Shown here: positions 39,967-49,217 of the stretch, one piece after another
Position numbering within the stretch: the first letter of the stretch is position 1
Layout: each line of letters starts with the position of its first letter
NCBI GenBank assembly: GCA_947503965.1
Contig: CANNFU010000014.1
Span: forward strand, 1 to 64,000
Direction of reading: 5' to 3'
Length of the DNA stretch: 64,000 nt
Origin: an uncultured Paracoccaceae bacterium
Lineage (GTDB): Bacteria > Pseudomonadota > Alphaproteobacteria > Rhodobacterales > Rhodobacteraceae
Notes under the pieces: model-generated
Told to the model about the DNA's origin: nothing
The model's input: only the letters and a program-made list of their open reading frames with translations
Database searches by the model: none
Translations under genes and position numbers: made by a program

Positions 39967-41247
39967 ATGCGCTTATTTTTTTTGGTTGCCCTTTTTCTGG
40001 CAACGGCCCTGCCGGTCACAGCACAAGAGGCGACAGGGACCATCACCACTGAAAGCACTGCCGGGCAGGACGCGGCGATTGCCAACCGGATCCGGGAAAT
40101 ACTGACCGAACTGGGCAGCTATGATGACGTAACGGTCACGGTTAGCGAAGGTGTCGTCACATTGCGTGGCACAACCACCTCGGCTTTGCAGGCCGGTGCG
40201 CTTGACCGACTTGCCGCCCGCGTCGAAGGCGTCGTCGCGGTACGTAATCAAGTGACCGAAACCACCGACATCGCTGAGCGGCTTGACCCGGCGCTAGACC
40301 GGTTTCGGGCGCGTCTTGATCAGTTCATTATCTTCCTTCCGCTCGCTTTGATCGCGGCGGCTGCCTTTGCCATTGTTGTTATTATCGGTTTTGCTATCGC
40401 GCGACTGCGACAACCATGGGAACGCATGGCCCCAAACATGTTCATTGCCGAGATCTACCGGCAGTTGGTGCGCATCGCCTTTTTTGTCCTCGGCATCGTG
40501 ATCGCACTGGATATCCTGAACGCCACGGCATTGCTCAGCACGATACTTGGCGCAGCGGGGATCATTGGTCTGGCATTGGGTTTTGCGGTGCGCGATACGG
40601 TCGAAAACTTCATTGCATCGGTCATGCTATCATTTCGGCAACCCTTTCGGCCCAATGATACGGTCGAGATCAATGGCGATATTGGGAAAGTCATTCGCCT
40701 GACCAGCCGTGCCACGATCCTGTTGTCTTTTGATGGCAACCATATTCGTATTCCTAATGCGACGGTCTTCAAAAGTCGGATCATCAATTACAGCCAAAAC
40801 GCAGAGCGGCGGTTCACGTTCAATATCATGGTTGAACGCGATGCGGACTTGCATGCGACCCGGACACTGGTGGAAGAGACAGTGCAAAACCTGCCTTTCG
40901 TTCTGACAGACCCGGCTGCCCAGACCTGGATCGAAGCCTTGCACCCATCGGGTGTCGAACTGGTCATTACTGGCTGGGTTGATCAGAATGAGACTTCGAT
41001 CGTGCGTGCTAAGGGTGAAGCGCTGCGTCAGGTCAAACTTGCAATTCAGGGTGCCGGTATCGTGATTCCGGACGCTACTCAGGCGATCATGCTGACACGC
41101 GACTTGGCGCAACCGGAAATCGCCGAAAACACGGTGGTCGAAACCGTCGATGCCAGTGATAGCGAGGCGCTGGACAGGATTGTGGACGCCGAAAGGGACA
41201 TGGAAACAACCGAAGACCTCTTACGCGAAGACAGCCCCAAGGAATGA
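39967..41247 (+). CDS. MscS-family channel with N-terminal BON domain
   Basis: This 426-aa protein has a signal peptide (MRLFFLVALFLATALPVTAQ), a periplasmic BON domain at about residues 35-100 (VTVTVSEGVVTLRGTTTSAL... VVAVRNQVTE), three transmembrane helices, and an MscS pore and beta domain (IIGLALGFAVRDTVENFIASVML, RPNDTVEINGDIGKV). The BON domain may bind phospholipid or the envelope and tune gating. The C-terminal tail is acidic. An ATG at 39916 is possible but would precede the signal peptide. Confidence 0.9.
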   Translation: MRLFFLVALFLATALPVTAQEATGTITTESTAGQDAAIANRIREILTELGSYDDVTVTVSEGVVTLRGTTTSALQAGALDRLAARVEGVVAVRNQVTETTDIAERLDPALDRFRARLDQFIIFLPLALIAAAAFAIVVIIGFAIARLRQPWERMAPNMFIAEIYRQLVRIAFFVLGIVIALDILNATALLSTILGAAGIIGLALGFAVRDTVENFIASVMLSFRQPFRPNDTVEINGDIGKVIRLTSRATILLSFDGNHIRIPNATVFKSRIINYSQNAERRFTFNIMVERDADLHATRTLVEETVQNLPFVLTDPAAQTWIEALHPSGVELVITGWVDQNETSIVRAKGEALRQVKLAIQGAGIVIPDATQAIMLTRDLAQPEIAENTVVETVDASDSEALDRIVDAERDMETTEDLLREDSPKE

Positions 41248-41310
41248 CGGATTTCTTTACAAACGGGGCTTGAACCGTTTGCACCTTCGCAGTATCTAGC
41301 GGTTCGCTGC

Positions 41311-41385
41311 TGGGATGTAGCCAAGTGGTAAGGCAACTGTTTTTGGTACAGTGTACCGTAGGTTCGAATCCTACCATCCCAGCCA
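41311..41385 (+). tRNA. tRNA-Gln (anticodon TTG)
   Basis: The cloverleaf is complete: acceptor TGGGATG/CATCCCA, D-arm GCC...GGC, anticodon stem ACTGT/ACAGT with loop TTTTGGT, T-arm GTAGG-TTCGAAT-CCTAC, discriminator G and an encoded CCA. The anticodon reads CAA (and CAG by wobble). It stands at the left edge of the loosely packed accessory stretch. Confidence 0.95.
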
Positions 41386-41837
41386 GCTTTCATCTTTGTG
41401 TCGTCCGGCATGAATCGCAACTTGTCCGGCGAGAGTTGCAGCTTTTGTCGGGTAAGAACGCAACTTCCGTCAGATTTGAAGGATTTTAGGGCCTTTTGTT
41501 TACGGAACTGGCTTGCTTGTTCGTTTACAAAAATTGTCCCTGCACAAGAGTATCCGGTCCGTCGTGGATTCGGCACCTGGGGCGGAAAGTGTGAATTCGC
41601 CGCGATGCGGCGGGGACTTTGCGAAACCGCCAAAGCAGACCTTAAAAGTCGAGATTTCTGGTCGGTCCTGTCTCGGGACGGTTCTTCAGGGAGAGCGGAA
41701 GTTCGCCGCACAACGGACAACTCTCGTCACGGAAATCGAAAGTGGACATTGAATCATGTGTTGCCTTCGAGATTCCGATCCATCATTGGGCGCTTGATAT
41801 TCCCAATATCAAGGGAATAATTTTCGTGTATGTCGTG
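41386..41837. other. Intergenic stretch after tRNA-Gln
   Basis: These 452 bases have no convincing gene. A plus frame at 41398-41820 is Ser/Arg/Cys-rich and has no ribosome binding site. G+C-rich inverted bits such as CGCCGC-GAT-GCGGCG near 41600 are present but not followed by a T-tract. Confidence 0.4.
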
Positions 41838-42032
41838 TTATTTGTTCAGTACATCTGTCAATGTCGGGATCGGAATTTCTTGATAATCCTTTGATGGTCC
41901 CAAAGCTTTGTCCGGATTAGTCTCTCTGCTCAGCTTTAACATGCTGATAGAGCGACTGATAAATGCGATATCGCCGGGCGTAAACCGGCTGCTCGGTGGG
42001 TCGACTGTTGGTGATTTAATTCGACCAATCAT
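41838..42032 (-). CDS. Small hypothetical protein (64 aa)
   Basis: The frame from ATG 42032 begins MIGRIKSPTVDPPSSRF and is preceded by AGGGAGA at a good distance (7 bases), the main support for it. No domain or membrane segment is seen. An upstream ATG at 42098 lacks this site. Confidence 0.5.
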   Translation of the reverse strand: MIGRIKSPTVDPPSSRFTPGDIAFISRSISMLKLSRETNPDKALGPSKDYQEIPIPTLTDVLNK

Positions 42033-42218
42033 GGTCTTTCTCCCTGTCGTATCTACTGCTGATTTCCGTGTGTGAATGGCCGAGCCGCAGCCAATCACGC
42101 CAGCACTCCCCCTGAGATAGTGTGTGAGCGTGAGGGAGAGTGCCGCTGCAACAGCGAATGTGGGTTGGGATTTCGACTGTTGTCCGCTTAAGCCTGATTG
42201 ATTGGCCCCCAGAGCGCC

Positions 42219-42674
42219 CTAGATCGCAGGCCGAGTGAAGTGCTCATGGGAGCGTCGCGCCAACTCGCCCACGGCAACGGCAGAACCAAGGTTACTGCGG
42301 TCTCCATCCAGTTCAGCCCGCGCCTGCATCATGAACTGCTTCAATTCGGCGATCCGGTGCTCAAGTTCATCGCGCTGTCTGATCATCTCGTCGAGATGAC
42401 CAACAGCCAACTTGTAGGTCTCATCCAACTGCCGCGTCTTGCCACCTTCGGTATGGTACAGATCCAGAAGTTGCCGTATCTCTTCCAGACAGAATCCAAA
42501 CCGCTTCCCTTGCAGAATGAGCTTGAGCCGGGCGCGATCACGTCTTGTGAACAGGCGCTTCTGACCCTCACGGATGGGGAATAGCAGTTCTTTAGTTTCA
42601 TAGAAGCGCAGTGTCCGTGGTGTGACGTCGAAGGCATCACACATCTCGCGGATAGTCATCAGATACTCAATCAT
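42219..42674 (-). CDS. MerR-family transcriptional regulator
   Basis: This 151-aa protein has the MerR winged helix-turn-helix (LMTIREMCDAFDVTPRTLRFYETKEL, residues 5-30) and a long C-terminal coiled coil (residues 85-130). No cysteine metal site is present, so it is not a classical metal sensor; it resembles a Rhodobacteraceae MerR group of unknown effector. ATG 42674 overlaps by 8 bp with the stop of a 38-aa frame, and AAAGGAT precedes it. Confidence 0.88.
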   Translation of the reverse strand: MIEYLMTIREMCDAFDVTPRTLRFYETKELLFPIREGQKRLFTRRDRARLKLILQGKRFGFCLEEIRQLLDLYHTEGGKTRQLDETYKLAVGHLDEMIRQRDELEHRIAELKQFMMQARAELDGDRSNLGSAVAVGELARRSHEHFTRPAI

Positions 42675-42783
42675 CTTTCTTATCCTTTCGCTTGGGCATG
42701 GCCGCCGCCTTGGCGAACAGGTCTGATGCAATCTTTGCGATCACGGGAAAGTTCTGATGGTGTGTCGTGTGTTGCACTTGCAT
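42667..42783 (-). CDS. 38-aa peptide translationally coupled to MerR
   Basis: An ATG at 42783 with GGGGAGG 7 bases upstream opens a 38-codon frame. It begins MQVQHTTHHQNFPVIAKIAS and ends in a Lys/Asp-rich tail (PKRKDKKDD). Its TGA overlaps the MerR start codon region (ATGATTGA). The strong ribosome binding site and coupling support real translation. The His- and Gln-rich start could bind metal, but this is speculation. Confidence 0.6.
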   Translation of the reverse strand: MQVQHTTHHQNFPVIAKIASDLFAKAAAMPKRKDKKDD

Positions 42784-43031
42784 TTGTGGCCTCCCCAAAA
42801 GGCTGACAGGGCTTCGGAAAACATGTTGATGGGGAGATTGATGGCATTACGCGAGGTCAAAGGTCATGTTTCAGAGGGTGAGTCACATGTTACATGCGCC
42901 GCTCATTTGCCCTAAGCCATTGAAAATATGAAATATGTGTTCAGCAAGTATGCCGCAGGCTGAACGAGAGATCGCGCATGTGTTGTCGCTGATTAACAGG
43001 CGCCGTCCTGCTGATAATCGGGAATAGGTTC

Positions 43032-44693
43032 TCAGGAAGGCTGAAACTTTGCGATTATTTCTTCGTACTTTCTTAGTACATCAGGGTTGCTAAACGTATG
43101 ACGTACCTCTCGCATGGGGTCCGTCGGGTCCACCCTCGTCCGCGCGTCGGGGTGCGAAAAGAACGCGTTTGCCTTTTCCAGGTCACCAAGAGCGAGGCTG
43201 GCAGAAAACGCCAAAGCATACCCGCGCTGATCCCCCCTCGCGATGATAGCCTCGGCGAACTTAAGGGATTGTTCGTACTCAGAGACACGGAATGCATTTA
43301 GCGCAAGCGGAACGATCATGTAGCCAGGAACGTTGGGCTGCATATTCAGGCCTGCATTAATCGATTCCATACCCGCATCCCAGTCACCCTGCAGCACCGT
43401 TTGCCAGCCAAGCAGGAAATGCGGTGCTGGCCGCGATGGGGCAAGCTCAATGGCACGCGTGTAGTTGGCAATGGCCGCATCGCGCTTGTTGCTCGCAGAT
43501 TCGATGTTCCCAAGGACTTCGTAGGCGATTGCGTCAAACGGATTGAGCGTGATAGCAAGCCGAGCCTGACGCTCGGCTTCGACCAGAGTTTCCTCAAATT
43601 CCCTGGAGTCAGATATTCCACTGCTGTCCAGGAACAACCGCAGCGCATATTCTGCTCTTAGAGATGCATTCCCCGTATTGTTTGCAATCGCACGTTCGAG
43701 GCAATCTCGTGACTGCTCCTTTGCCGAAGGCGATTTGGTCGCATCATAAAACAACGATAGGATAAGACATTGATATTCGCGACGTGTCGTCTGATCTTCA
43801 TTCGCCGCATTTAATACAAATCGAGCCTGATCGGCAGTAATGGCCCCTGCAGGACCGGCAATTTCCTGACCGATGCCACGGACAGAATTTGCAATGCTTT
43901 GGTAGAAGGTATCGGTTTCCAAATCGATCTCGATAGTCCGAGCCCAGACGAGCACGTTTTCTGAGTTTGAGGTCAACTTGAGGCTCAAGAGACCTGCATC
44001 GTCGCCCCCAGTTTCGATCAGATCGAGCCGGTAGTCTGGGGGCGCAACAACGTCACGACCGATAGCATTTACGTCCATCTGGCCATCCCGGACCGAAATC
44101 GTGGGCAGGTGCGACAAGTCAGTGACCAGCTGCTGCCGGAACCCTATGGCAAAGTCATTTCCGGTTTCCGGTGACATGTCTGAAAGCATCGAAACAGCCA
44201 GGACAGGGACGGATTGCATGTCAGTCTTGGGACCTTCCCGGAGGAAAAATAAGGTAAGGCTGGTCGCGGCAACAAGGACGATAGCAGCAACGAAGGCTAG
44301 CGGCTGCCATGTTCCCAAAGCACGCGCCGCGCCGGGTTGTTCAGCTAGGCTGGACTGCGGAAGTGTGATCTGCGGGCGATAGCTGCCCTTTGGAATTTCG
44401 ATCTTTGGCTGAGAATGGTTGTCAGGGTTCGCGTAGTACAGCTTCAGTGCATCGCGCAGCCGCCGCATTTCAACGCGCACGATGCTGTCGGCACTTGCAT
44501 CAAAATCAGAAGTTCGATCGAAAACGTCTAATGCAATGCTATATCCCTTGATCTGAGACCCGCGTCCTTCAAATTCTTCCTTGATCAGGTAGCGTAGCAA
44601 TGAATAACGGCGCTGACCGCCACCTAGTGATTGCTGCTCTTCAACAGCAGACATCCAGGTCAAGACCAACTCACTTAGCTCATTCTCTTCCAA
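43032..44693 (-). CDS. wHTH-like / transmembrane / TPR signalling protein
   Basis: This 553-aa protein has an N-terminal domain (residues 25-90: YSLLRYLIKEEFEGRG... ADSIVRVEMRRLRDALKLYY) that looks like a winged-helix or OmpR/CadC-type DNA-binding region. A single transmembrane helix lies at about 128-148. A TolB/FlgO-like periplasmic region follows, and residues 370-520 carry TPR repeats (AIAYEVLGNIESASNKRDAAIANYTRAIE, split by turns). It resembles CadC/TPR regulators that sense envelope conditions. It is divergent from the lytic transglycosylase at 45131. The target is unknown. Confidence 0.75.
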   Translation of the reverse strand: MEENELSELVLTWMSAVEEQQSLGGGQRRYSLLRYLIKEEFEGRGSQIKGYSIALDVFDRTSDFDASADSIVRVEMRRLRDALKLYYANPDNHSQPKIEIPKGSYRPQITLPQSSLAEQPGAARALGTWQPLAFVAAIVLVAATSLTLFFLREGPKTDMQSVPVLAVSMLSDMSPETGNDFAIGFRQQLVTDLSHLPTISVRDGQMDVNAIGRDVVAPPDYRLDLIETGGDDAGLLSLKLTSNSENVLVWARTIEIDLETDTFYQSIANSVRGIGQEIAGPAGAITADQARFVLNAANEDQTTRREYQCLILSLFYDATKSPSAKEQSRDCLERAIANNTGNASLRAEYALRLFLDSSGISDSREFEETLVEAERQARLAITLNPFDAIAYEVLGNIESASNKRDAAIANYTRAIELAPSRPAPHFLLGWQTVLQGDWDAGMESINAGLNMQPNVPGYMIVPLALNAFRVSEYEQSLKFAEAIIARGDQRGYALAFSASLALGDLEKANAFFSHPDARTRVDPTDPMREVRHTFSNPDVLRKYEEIIAKFQPS

Positions 44694-45130
44694 CAGCCTA
44701 CCTCATAACGTTCGCCCCAATAGCTGTCATAAAGCAATCGCAGAATTGCAGTTTGGCGAAACCAAACAGCTACAACATTGAATGACTGCTCAACTATAGC
44801 ATGCAAGCGCACAGGTTCGATAGTGTGGGCGTTAAACTGCGGACAGTCTTCGTTCCGACAGAAATGCTGCACAATGAACTAAGGGAGGGTTTCTGACGCA
44901 ACTTATGGCCGACAGTAGTCATGAGTTGTGGCGGATGAAGGGGGCAATTAGCACCTGGTGCGCCACGAAACGGCGTAGTGACAAATTGATCCGATCTCGT
45001 GCACGGGATACACTATGGAGCCAGCGACCCATTGTCTTACCCGCGCAATGAACGGTATCGGAGCTGTTTGTCTCTTCGGGGCTCCCGGTATTTATTCAGT
45101 GTATTACTGGCTTTGTAAGGATAAACCGCG
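44694..45130. other. Divergent promoter region (TPR regulator / lytic transglycosylase)
   Basis: These 437 bases contain no gene with support. They must carry both promoters. No strong hairpin or box was recognised. Confidence 0.4.
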
Positions 45131-46366
45131 TTGAAATACTTCGCCCATATCATCGCCTTTCTTGGACTATGCTTACCTAGCATGGCGCAACCCCAAGATC
45201 GCGCGTCAATAGAAGCAAGTTTTCAGGCTTGGTTAGAAAGCGATATCTGGCCAAGAGCCAATTCAGCTGGCGTGACCAGATCAACCTTTGATGCTGCTTT
45301 ATCCAATGTGGTTTTGAATTGGGATCTTCCTGATTTGGTCATTCCGGGAGAGTCCGACGAACGTCATCAATCCCAAGCGGAGTTTCGTGCGCCCGCTAGC
45401 TACTTTGCGCCACGCGGCGTGACAGCTACTGCAAGCATTGGCCGTCAGATGGCGTCACGTCATGCGACAACGTTGGCTCAACTGGAGCAACAAACCGGTG
45501 TACCGGCGCAGATAATTCTATCGATCTGGGGACGGGAAAGCAGCTTCGGCCGCGCCGCAATCCCCCATGATGCGTTTGAGATTCTCAGTACGAAGGGATT
45601 TATGAGCAGCCGCGCCGCATTTTTTACGGACGAACTTATCGCCGCGCTGAGGATCCTCGAAGAGGGCTTTGCCACACGTGAACAGATGAGAAGCAGTTGG
45701 GCGGGGGCGCTTGGCCAACCGCAATTCATGCCAAGCAGCTACCTCACTTATGCAACCGATGGGGATGGCGACGGGCGTGCGGACATTTGGCAATCCGAAC
45801 GCGATACGCTGGCATCAATCGCATCTTATCTGCAGCAGTATGGCTGGAACGCTGGCCGGGATTGGGGTTTTGAGGTCTTAGTTCCAGCCACCGTGTCGTG
45901 TTCGCTTGAAGGTCTAGACAACGGCCGACCAATTCAGCAGTGGCTTTCAATGGGCATCACCCGCGTGTCGGGACGCCGGTTCCCGAGTCCTGAAATTGAC
46001 GAGATGGGCTACTTGCTGATGCCTGCCGGTCGATACGGACCTGCATTCATTGTGACATCGAACTTCTATGTCCTGAAGGAGTACAACGAAAGTGACGTCT
46101 ACGCGCTGTTTGTTGGGCACGTGGGTGATCGCATCAAATTTGGAGGCGGCGGTTTTACCGCCGGGTGGGACCGGCTCAATGACCTGTCGCGGGTCCGCAT
46201 CATAGCTATGCAGCGCAGGTTGGAAGAACGCGGGTTTGATGTAGGCGGTGCTGACGGTCTGATCGGCAATAAGACGCGGCGGTCGATAGGCCAATGGCAA
46301 GAACAAACCGGCGAAAGCGCAACATGCTATCCCGATCTGGAGCTAATATCTGATATCATGCGTTGA
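45131..46366 (+). CDS. Lytic murein transglycosylase (MltB/SLT family) with peptidoglycan-binding domain
   Basis: This 411-aa periplasmic enzyme cleaves the glycan MurNAc-GlcNAc bond. It has a signal peptide (AHIIAFLGLCLPSMA) and a catalytic E136 in SIWGRESSFGR. The MltB-type GALGQPQFMPSSYLTYATDGDGDGRADIW follows. A C-terminal PG_binding_1 domain covers about residues 345-405 (LEERGFDVGGADGLIGNKTRRSI). The start is TTG at 45131 with AAGGA upstream; later ATGs would remove the signal peptide. Confidence 0.93.
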   Translation: MKYFAHIIAFLGLCLPSMAQPQDRASIEASFQAWLESDIWPRANSAGVTRSTFDAALSNVVLNWDLPDLVIPGESDERHQSQAEFRAPASYFAPRGVTATASIGRQMASRHATTLAQLEQQTGVPAQIILSIWGRESSFGRAAIPHDAFEILSTKGFMSSRAAFFTDELIAALRILEEGFATREQMRSSWAGALGQPQFMPSSYLTYATDGDGDGRADIWQSERDTLASIASYLQQYGWNAGRDWGFEVLVPATVSCSLEGLDNGRPIQQWLSMGITRVSGRRFPSPEIDEMGYLLMPAGRYGPAFIVTSNFYVLKEYNESDVYALFVGHVGDRIKFGGGGFTAGWDRLNDLSRVRIIAMQRRLEERGFDVGGADGLIGNKTRRSIGQWQEQTGESATCYPDLELISDIMR

Positions 46367-46534
46367 GGAGTGAGAATAGCTGCGCCAACGTCCGCCTGAT
46401 GTAAACCGATTGAGTGTGCCTCTGTGTGTAGTCAGCCTCTTACGATGTGCAGGTAATCTGCCTGGGTAGCGACGCATCTGTGACACTCGAAACGTCCTTG
46501 GATGCTTCGTTTTTATCACGCTCGCACTCGCGTA

Positions 46535-47344
46535 TTAGGATCGCCACGCAAGCAGGCGCTTTTCGACAAGGCCAATTATTGTGCTGAGAATAACACCCAG
46601 GAGCGACAGTATGACGACACCGGCAAACAGGCGTTCCAGATCGTAGAGAGATCCGGCCTGGAGAATATAAGCACCAATCCCGTATTCTGCACCCAGCATC
46701 TCGGCCGCAACCAGCAGGATAATGGCAATGGCCAGCGAAATGCGCAGGCCCGACAGAATACCGGGCATGGCCCCGGGTAGTACGATCTTCCGCACAATGG
46801 AAAACCATGACAGGCCAAAGCTCTGGCCCATACGGATCAGCGAGCGGTCGACGTTATCGACCGCACCATAGGTTGCGACAACCGTTGGCGTGAATGTCCC
46901 GAACGCAATGAGCGCATATTTGGACGCCTCATCAATGCCAAACCAGATGACGAATAACGGCAACAGTGCAATTTTGGGGATCGGGAAAATGGCCGCAACA
47001 AGGGGAACCAGTCCGGCGCGAACATAAGAAAACAGCCCGATCATCACACCGACAGCAATGCCGACTGACGCCCCGATCGCACCTCCTATGGCAAGACGGC
47101 TAAGCGATGGCGCGAGATGCTTGAACAGCAATCCGGCTTCCCAAAGTTCGCCAAACGCGGCCAAGACGTCAGACGGTTTAGGCAATGTGAGTGACGAGAT
47201 AAAGCCGCTTTGCGTCCCGATCTCAATCGCCGCAATCAGGACCACAAAGACGGAAAAGCCGACCCAGCGCGGGGATTTTGGTGCAAAGCCGCCACCGCGA
47301 AAGCGAACTTCGATGGGCTGACTTTTCTGCGTGTTATCAGACAT
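46535..47344 (-). CDS. ABC transporter permease (SsuC/TauC-type)
   Basis: This 269-aa membrane protein has about six helices and the EAA loop region IVRKIVLPGAMPGILSGLRISLAIA of BPD_transp_1 permeases for nitrate, taurine or sulfonates. ATG 47344 follows GAGGAA and overlaps the ATPase stop by 8 bp. The substrate is unknown. Confidence 0.92.
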   Translation of the reverse strand: MSDNTQKSQPIEVRFRGGGFAPKSPRWVGFSVFVVLIAAIEIGTQSGFISSLTLPKPSDVLAAFGELWEAGLLFKHLAPSLSRLAIGGAIGASVGIAVGVMIGLFSYVRAGLVPLVAAIFPIPKIALLPLFVIWFGIDEASKYALIAFGTFTPTVVATYGAVDNVDRSLIRMGQSFGLSWFSIVRKIVLPGAMPGILSGLRISLAIAIILLVAAEMLGAEYGIGAYILQAGSLYDLERLFAGVVILSLLGVILSTIIGLVEKRLLAWRS

Positions 47345-48104
47345 CCAGCAATTCCTCATCGGCGGCCCGGGCTTCTTCGCGCATCAGGTCCCAAAGGTGC
47401 TTTTGAATTGCCTCAAGGTCACTATCGCCATAGCCGCGTTCGCCCAATGGCTTGTCAATTTCAACAAGCTCGCGGATTTCGCCGGGCCTGCGTGACAAGA
47501 CAACGATACGATGACCAAGGCGAACGGCCTCGGCCAGATTGTGTGTGACATAGACAGCCGTGAACGGCTGGCGTGTCCAAAGTGCGACAAGATCATCCAT
47601 GAGCAATTCGCGGGTCTGGCTATCAAGCGCGGATAAAGGTTCATCCATCAACATCACCGCCGGGTTCACGGACAAAGCCCGGGCAATCGCGACGCGCTGC
47701 TTCATACCGCCCGATAGCTGACGGGGCAGCGCGCTGCTGAAATCGCTGAGCTTTGTGCGGGCCAGGACATCGTCGATGATGGCGTCCGCGCGGGCACCGC
47801 GAATGCCGTGATCTTCCAGCACAAGCGAGACATTACCCCGCACACTGCGCCATGGAAGAAGCGCAAAATCCTGAAAGATGTAAGTCAGGGGATTAAGGCA
47901 GTCCGCAGGCGGGGTGCCAAGCTGCAAAACACGGCCCTGAGTGGCGCGTTCCAACCCGCCGATCAGACGCAGCAGTGTGGACTTGCCGCAGCCCGACGGA
48001 CCCACAAGACAGACGATCCGGCCTGTCGGTATCTCAAGCGAGATATCGCGCAGCACCTCGGTCTCGCCATAGGCATGGCTGATTGCATCCAGGCGAATGT
48101 CCAT
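47337..48104 (-). CDS. ABC transporter ATP-binding protein (SsuB/TauB-type)
   Basis: This 255-aa ATPase has Walker A VGPSGCGKSTLLRLIGG, the Q-loop IFQDFALLPWRSV, the signature LSGGMKQRVAIARAL, Walker B VMLMDEPLSALD and the H-loop YVTHNLAEA. ATG 48104 follows AAGGAG. It is the middle gene of the substrate-binding/ATPase/permease operon. Confidence 0.95.
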   Translation of the reverse strand: MDIRLDAISHAYGETEVLRDISLEIPTGRIVCLVGPSGCGKSTLLRLIGGLERATQGRVLQLGTPPADCLNPLTYIFQDFALLPWRSVRGNVSLVLEDHGIRGARADAIIDDVLARTKLSDFSSALPRQLSGGMKQRVAIARALSVNPAVMLMDEPLSALDSQTRELLMDDLVALWTRQPFTAVYVTHNLAEAVRLGHRIVVLSRRPGEIRELVEIDKPLGERGYGDSDLEAIQKHLWDLMREEARAADEELLDV

Positions 48105-48164
48105 GAACCGCTCCTTCAAGCGTGATGACAGGCGGCACGAACGCGCCGCCTGTCATACGAAACC

Positions 48165-49184
48165 TCATGCCGCGTAGGTTTCAACATAGCTTAGGTCGAC
48201 AATTGTATCGAGTGTGATGTCTGCATCGACCAGGTCTTCGGATTGGAACCAGCCCAGCTGATCTTGAAGCGACGCCGTGTTCATCCGCGCGCCTTCGTTG
48301 ATCCGCATGGTCCCGTTGATGATGGACGGCGCGGCACGCGCGCGCTCGCGGTCAGTGTAGACATATTTGTGGATCAGATCGACCATCTCATCGACACCGT
48401 CCTGGCCATTTGCGTTGTCGATCATGGTCGCGTTGTAGTCTGCCGCGCCCATGCTGAACGCCTTGATGAAATCGGCTGTTTGCTCCTGCTCGCTCGTGGC
48501 GTTCTCGGTCGATGTAAACACCGTCGTGACCTGATAATTGGGCAGGTAATCGGATACGCTGCCAATGATGTGCACTTCTCCTGATCCGGCCAGCGGCTTG
48601 GCGATATGCGGTACAATCGACCACGCATCAATCTGGCCCGACTTCAGCGCGCCAATGATCGCGCCGACCTTCTGAAGCGGCGTGAAGGATAGCTCAATGC
48701 CTTCTGCCTGCGCAATTCTAGACCCCATGTAGTGGAAAGAGGATCCGGCGGTGGAGATACCGAATTTCTTTCCGCCCATCGCGGCGGGCGAGGTCATGCC
48801 AGCCTGAAACGCCGCATCGGACGCGAGGATTTTCTGACCGTCGATCCCCAGTTCCTCGCTCAGTGCACCACCAATGACCTTGATCGCGCCGCGATTGGCG
48901 AGCGAGATTAAGCCGCCCGACATGGCTGTCACAGCATAATCAACATCGCCTGACGCAATCGCGACGGCCATTGGTTGTGCCGCCTCGAAAAAGCGCAGCT
49001 CAACGTCAAGGCCAGCTTGTTCGAAATATGCGCGCTCTGCCGCGATGAAGCTTGCTGCATGTGATGTGAAGCGCAATGCGCCTACCACGATGGGACGGTT
49101 TTGCGAAATTGCCGGCGTGGCAAGCCCTGTCGCGGCTGCCGCGCCAAGCAGGCCAATCGTTTGACGCCTATTAAAAGTGACCAT
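48165..49184 (-). CDS. ABC transporter substrate-binding protein (NMT1/SsuA-like)
   Basis: This 339-aa periplasmic protein has an RR-containing signal (NRRQTIGLLGAAAATGLATPAIS) that could be Tat-dependent, followed by the type 2 binding fold of the NMT1/SsuA group (YFEQAGLDVELRFFEAAQPM, AVTAMSGGLI). GGGAGG precedes ATG 49184. Its ligand cannot be assigned; sulfonate, nitrate or pyrimidine-type compounds are family possibilities. Confidence 0.9.
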   Translation of the reverse strand: MVTFNRRQTIGLLGAAAATGLATPAISQNRPIVVGALRFTSHAASFIAAERAYFEQAGLDVELRFFEAAQPMAVAIASGDVDYAVTAMSGGLISLANRGAIKVIGGALSEELGIDGQKILASDAAFQAGMTSPAAMGGKKFGISTAGSSFHYMGSRIAQAEGIELSFTPLQKVGAIIGALKSGQIDAWSIVPHIAKPLAGSGEVHIIGSVSDYLPNYQVTTVFTSTENATSEQEQTADFIKAFSMGAADYNATMIDNANGQDGVDEMVDLIHKYVYTDRERARAAPSIINGTMRINEGARMNTASLQDQLGWFQSEDLVDADITLDTIVDLSYVETYAA

Positions 49185-49217
49185 TGTTTCCTCCCTAATG
49201 ATCCGGTTCATCGTAAC

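Noticed and set aside
41311..41385. tRNA 3' end as an integration site with a matching direct repeat
   Set aside because: I found no second copy of the tRNA 3' sequence in the accessory stretch by eye.
41398..41820. 140-aa plus-strand frame after tRNA-Gln
   Set aside because: Ser/Arg/Cys-rich, unlike a folded protein, no ribosome binding site.
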